This document shows, piece after piece, positions 62,773-64,000 of a stretch of 64,000 nucleotides of DNA (its first letter is position 1; each line of letters starts with the position of its first letter). Made by a program: the position numbers and the translations under genes. The notes below the pieces were generated by a model. That model did no database searches and was not told where the DNA came from. It saw only the letters and a list, made by a program, of their open reading frames with translations. Source of the DNA: CAXQUZ01 sp942491145 (lineage in GTDB: Bacteria; Myxococcota_A; UBA796; UBA2385); the NCBI GenBank assembly GCA_942491145.1, contig CALOBC010000011.1, positions 1 to 64,000 of the forward strand, in the 5' to 3' direction.

Positions 62773-63254
62773 CCTTCTCCCGAGCCCTGTGGACCGCCCC
62801 GCTCTGTGCCGTGTTGCTGGCGGGGTGTGGGTCCAAGGTGGACGCGGTCGCGGTGTCCCAGACCCCCGATCCCATCACCACCCAAGAGTGCGATGCTTGC
62901 GGCATGGTGGTCATTGAGCAGCCGGCGCCTCGCGGCCAAGTGATCTATCGGGACGGCACCCACGCCCACTTCTGCAGCCTCGGCGACATGCTGGTGGCCT
63001 TGGACGCCCGGTCGCCCCACGGGTCGGCCCAGCATGTGTATGTCGAGGCGCTGCCGGCCGACCTTGACCCTGCAGCGTTCTCCACGGGGGCCCAGCCTTG
63101 GATCCCGGCGGCCGAGGCGACGTACGTCTCGGGCGTGGTGCGGGAGCGGGTGATGGGAGCGCCATTGCTGAGCTACCGCGACCCCACGGTGGCTGCGTCG
63201 GTTGCGGCCGCCCACCACGGCACGGTCGTGACTTGGGACGCACTGCGTCAGTAG
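62769..63254 (+). CDS. nosL: NosL, copper-chaperone lipoprotein
   Basis: A 161-residue lipoprotein: the signal ends in VLLAGC. The copper-binding motif is CDACGMVV followed by a conserved His-containing segment (GTHAHFCSLGDMLVALDARS). YVEALPADLDPAAFSTGAQP and AAEATYVSGV also match the family. NosL delivers Cu(I) to NosD/NosZ in the periplasm. It overlaps nosY by 4 nt and closes the operon. No nosX or cytochrome gene follows. Confidence 0.94.
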   Translation: MTFSRALWTAPLCAVLLAGCGSKVDAVAVSQTPDPITTQECDACGMVVIEQPAPRGQVIYRDGTHAHFCSLGDMLVALDARSPHGSAQHVYVEALPADLDPAAFSTGAQPWIPAAEATYVSGVVRERVMGAPLLSYRDPTVAASVAAAHHGTVVTWDALRQ

Positions 63255-63288
63255 CGGGCGGAACCGTCCGGGCCCGGGCCCCCTCGTC

Positions 63289-63319
63289 TGGGCCTCCCCC
63301 GGTTGCAGGGGGAAGCCCA
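63289..63319. terminator. Bidirectional hairpin after nosL
   Basis: tgggcctccccc / gggggaagccca forms a 12-bp stem with one mismatch and a 7-nt loop. It lies between the convergent nosL and the small basic gene and can serve both. No long T-run on either side. Confidence 0.6.
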
Positions 63320-63335
63320 GAACGAGCGGTTGTGG

Positions 63336-63470
63336 CTACTTCTTGACGGCGCGGGCGGTGGGCACGACGATGGCGGAGTCGCCGGCCTGCTTCGCGTTCT
63401 TCTTGGCTTTCTTCTCCTTGGTGGAGAGCTTCGGCTTCTTGTTCTGTTTTCGGGGAGACTTGTCACCCAT
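63336..63470 (-). CDS. Small very basic protein of a widespread uncharacterised type (MGDKSP...)
   Basis: 44 residues with about a third Lys or Arg: MGDKSPRKQNKKPKLSTKEK, then KAKKNAKQAGDSA. Short proteins starting MGDKSPK and rich in Lys/Gln/Asn occur in many bacteria without known function. A longer frame reads upstream to 63680, but its added residues look unlike a protein; an AGGTG sits about 7 nt before ATG at 63470. Confidence 0.65.
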   Translation of the reverse strand: MGDKSPRKQNKKPKLSTKEKKAKKNAKQAGDSAIVVPTARAVKK

Positions 63471-63886
63471 GTCAAACACCTGCAGTTCGCGCGCAGCGAA
63501 GTCCACCGGCGGGTCGCGAAAGACAAGCCGGCGGTGGGACCACCGAGACTCGGTATTCCCGAACCAGCATGCGCCTCGCGCGGTCACATTGTTGGGCCAT
63601 GTGGGCCACAATCCAGTCTGGCCCGTCGCGGTCCTCGGAACGGCCGCGGGGTGGGGCCTTGTCGTAGTGGGGTCGGGCACGGGAACATGCCCAGTGCCGT
63701 GTTTGTGCTCGTCCGCTCGTCGCGAACCGCGGTTGGCGGGTCAATGCGCTGGCCCACGGGGCGTGCGCGTGTGGCCGGTGCCAGAGCGACCAGTCGGTCG
63801 GCGGGGTGGCGCTACGAGGGGCGTCGGGCGGCGCACGGGGGCCGCCGGATGCGGTGGGTGCAAGGGGCATCCCCGAAGATGCCGCA
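63471..63886. other. Gap with no recognised gene
   Basis: Open frames exist on both strands, but none resembles a protein or has a good start. It separates the small basic gene from the gene cut by the window edge. Confidence 0.4.
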
Positions 63887-64000
63887 TCACCCGCCGGGCA
63901 GCTCCCCCACGTCGGCGAGGGTGCGGCGCCGGGCCCAGCCGATGAGCAGCTGGTTCAGCTCGCTGTACGCCGGGTGCAGGGGGCAGGGGCGCTCGGTGTC
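63887..64000 (-). CDS. C-terminal fragment of an Rrf2-like transcription regulator (cut by window end)
   Basis: The last 37 codons of a minus-strand gene: PCPLHPAYSELNQLLIGWAR then RRTLADVGELPGG. Rrf2 regulators such as NsrR and IscR end with CPLxPxC..L..........TLADL, and this fits in spacing. The position of the third cluster Cys is Tyr here, so a normal three-Cys Fe-S site is doubtful. Its place beside a nos operon suggests a nitric-oxide or redox regulator; most of the gene lies outside the window. Confidence 0.4.
   Translation of the reverse strand, partial: DTERPCPLHPAYSELNQLLIGWARRRTLADVGELPGG

Noticed and set aside
63470..63680. Longer start for the small basic protein at 63680
   Set aside because: The extra 70 residues have shadow-like composition; the MGDKSP start is the recognised family beginning.

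Overview
The window is GC-rich and gene-dense. It looks like an environmental member of the Myxococcota / former Deltaproteobacteria. The grounds are many lipoproteins whose lipidated Cys is followed by an Asp/Gly- or Asp/Ala-rich linker, MopE-type Asp-rich metal-binding repeats, FG-GAP, BspA and CAP surface domains, and a FecR/ECF-sigma module. This placement is inference; no rRNA or tRNA gene was seen in the window.

Layout. 0-3.9 kb: a two-gene RNA-repair operon, a polynucleotide-kinase-like ATPase followed by a fused MJ1316-EEP-2H-poly(A)polymerase protein. 3.9-6.1 kb: a BspA-repeat lipoprotein and a YghU glutathione transferase. 6.2-14.0 kb: a mobile-element zone with an ISKra4 element carrying a duplicated right end, gene remnants, an IS91-type remnant and an IS3 element fused in frame to an IS1380 transposase tail; a GspE/PilB ATPase and a CotH-kinase lipoprotein sit inside it. 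14.4-19.9 kb: a molybdopterin oxidoreductase, then a histidine kinase / LuxR-type response regulator pair. 20-35.2 kb: surface and secreted proteins (HEAAH metallopeptidase-like lipoprotein, GH3 glycosidase, MopE/fibrinogen-like protein, beta-propeller, FG-GAP and CAP lipoproteins) mixed with an acyltransferase and a second nu-class GST. 35.4-39.6 kb: the housekeeping block rpsO-pnp-dut plus a DUF2293 protein.

40.5-47.6 kb: a seven-gene minus-strand operon whose genes nearly all overlap by 4 nt. In transcription order it encodes an arylsulfotransferase-like lipoprotein, a lipoprotein, a FabH-like ketosynthase, a sulfotransferase, an envelope protein, an ECF sigma factor and a FecR-type regulator. 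I read it as a self-regulated envelope pathway involving an acyl product and sulfuryl transfer. 48.6-55.2 kb: an Ala-rich lipoprotein and ygjP among genes broken by single-base frameshifts. 55.8-63.3 kb: a nitrous oxide reductase operon, nosZ-nosR-nosD-nosF-nosY-nosL, with a Tat-type clade-I-like NosZ, an in-frame TGA in nosD and a probable AUC start for nosY. A small basic protein and the end of an Rrf2-like regulator close the window.

Starts were chosen by ribosome-binding site, signal peptide and operon overlap. No database search was possible, so family calls rest on recognised motifs.
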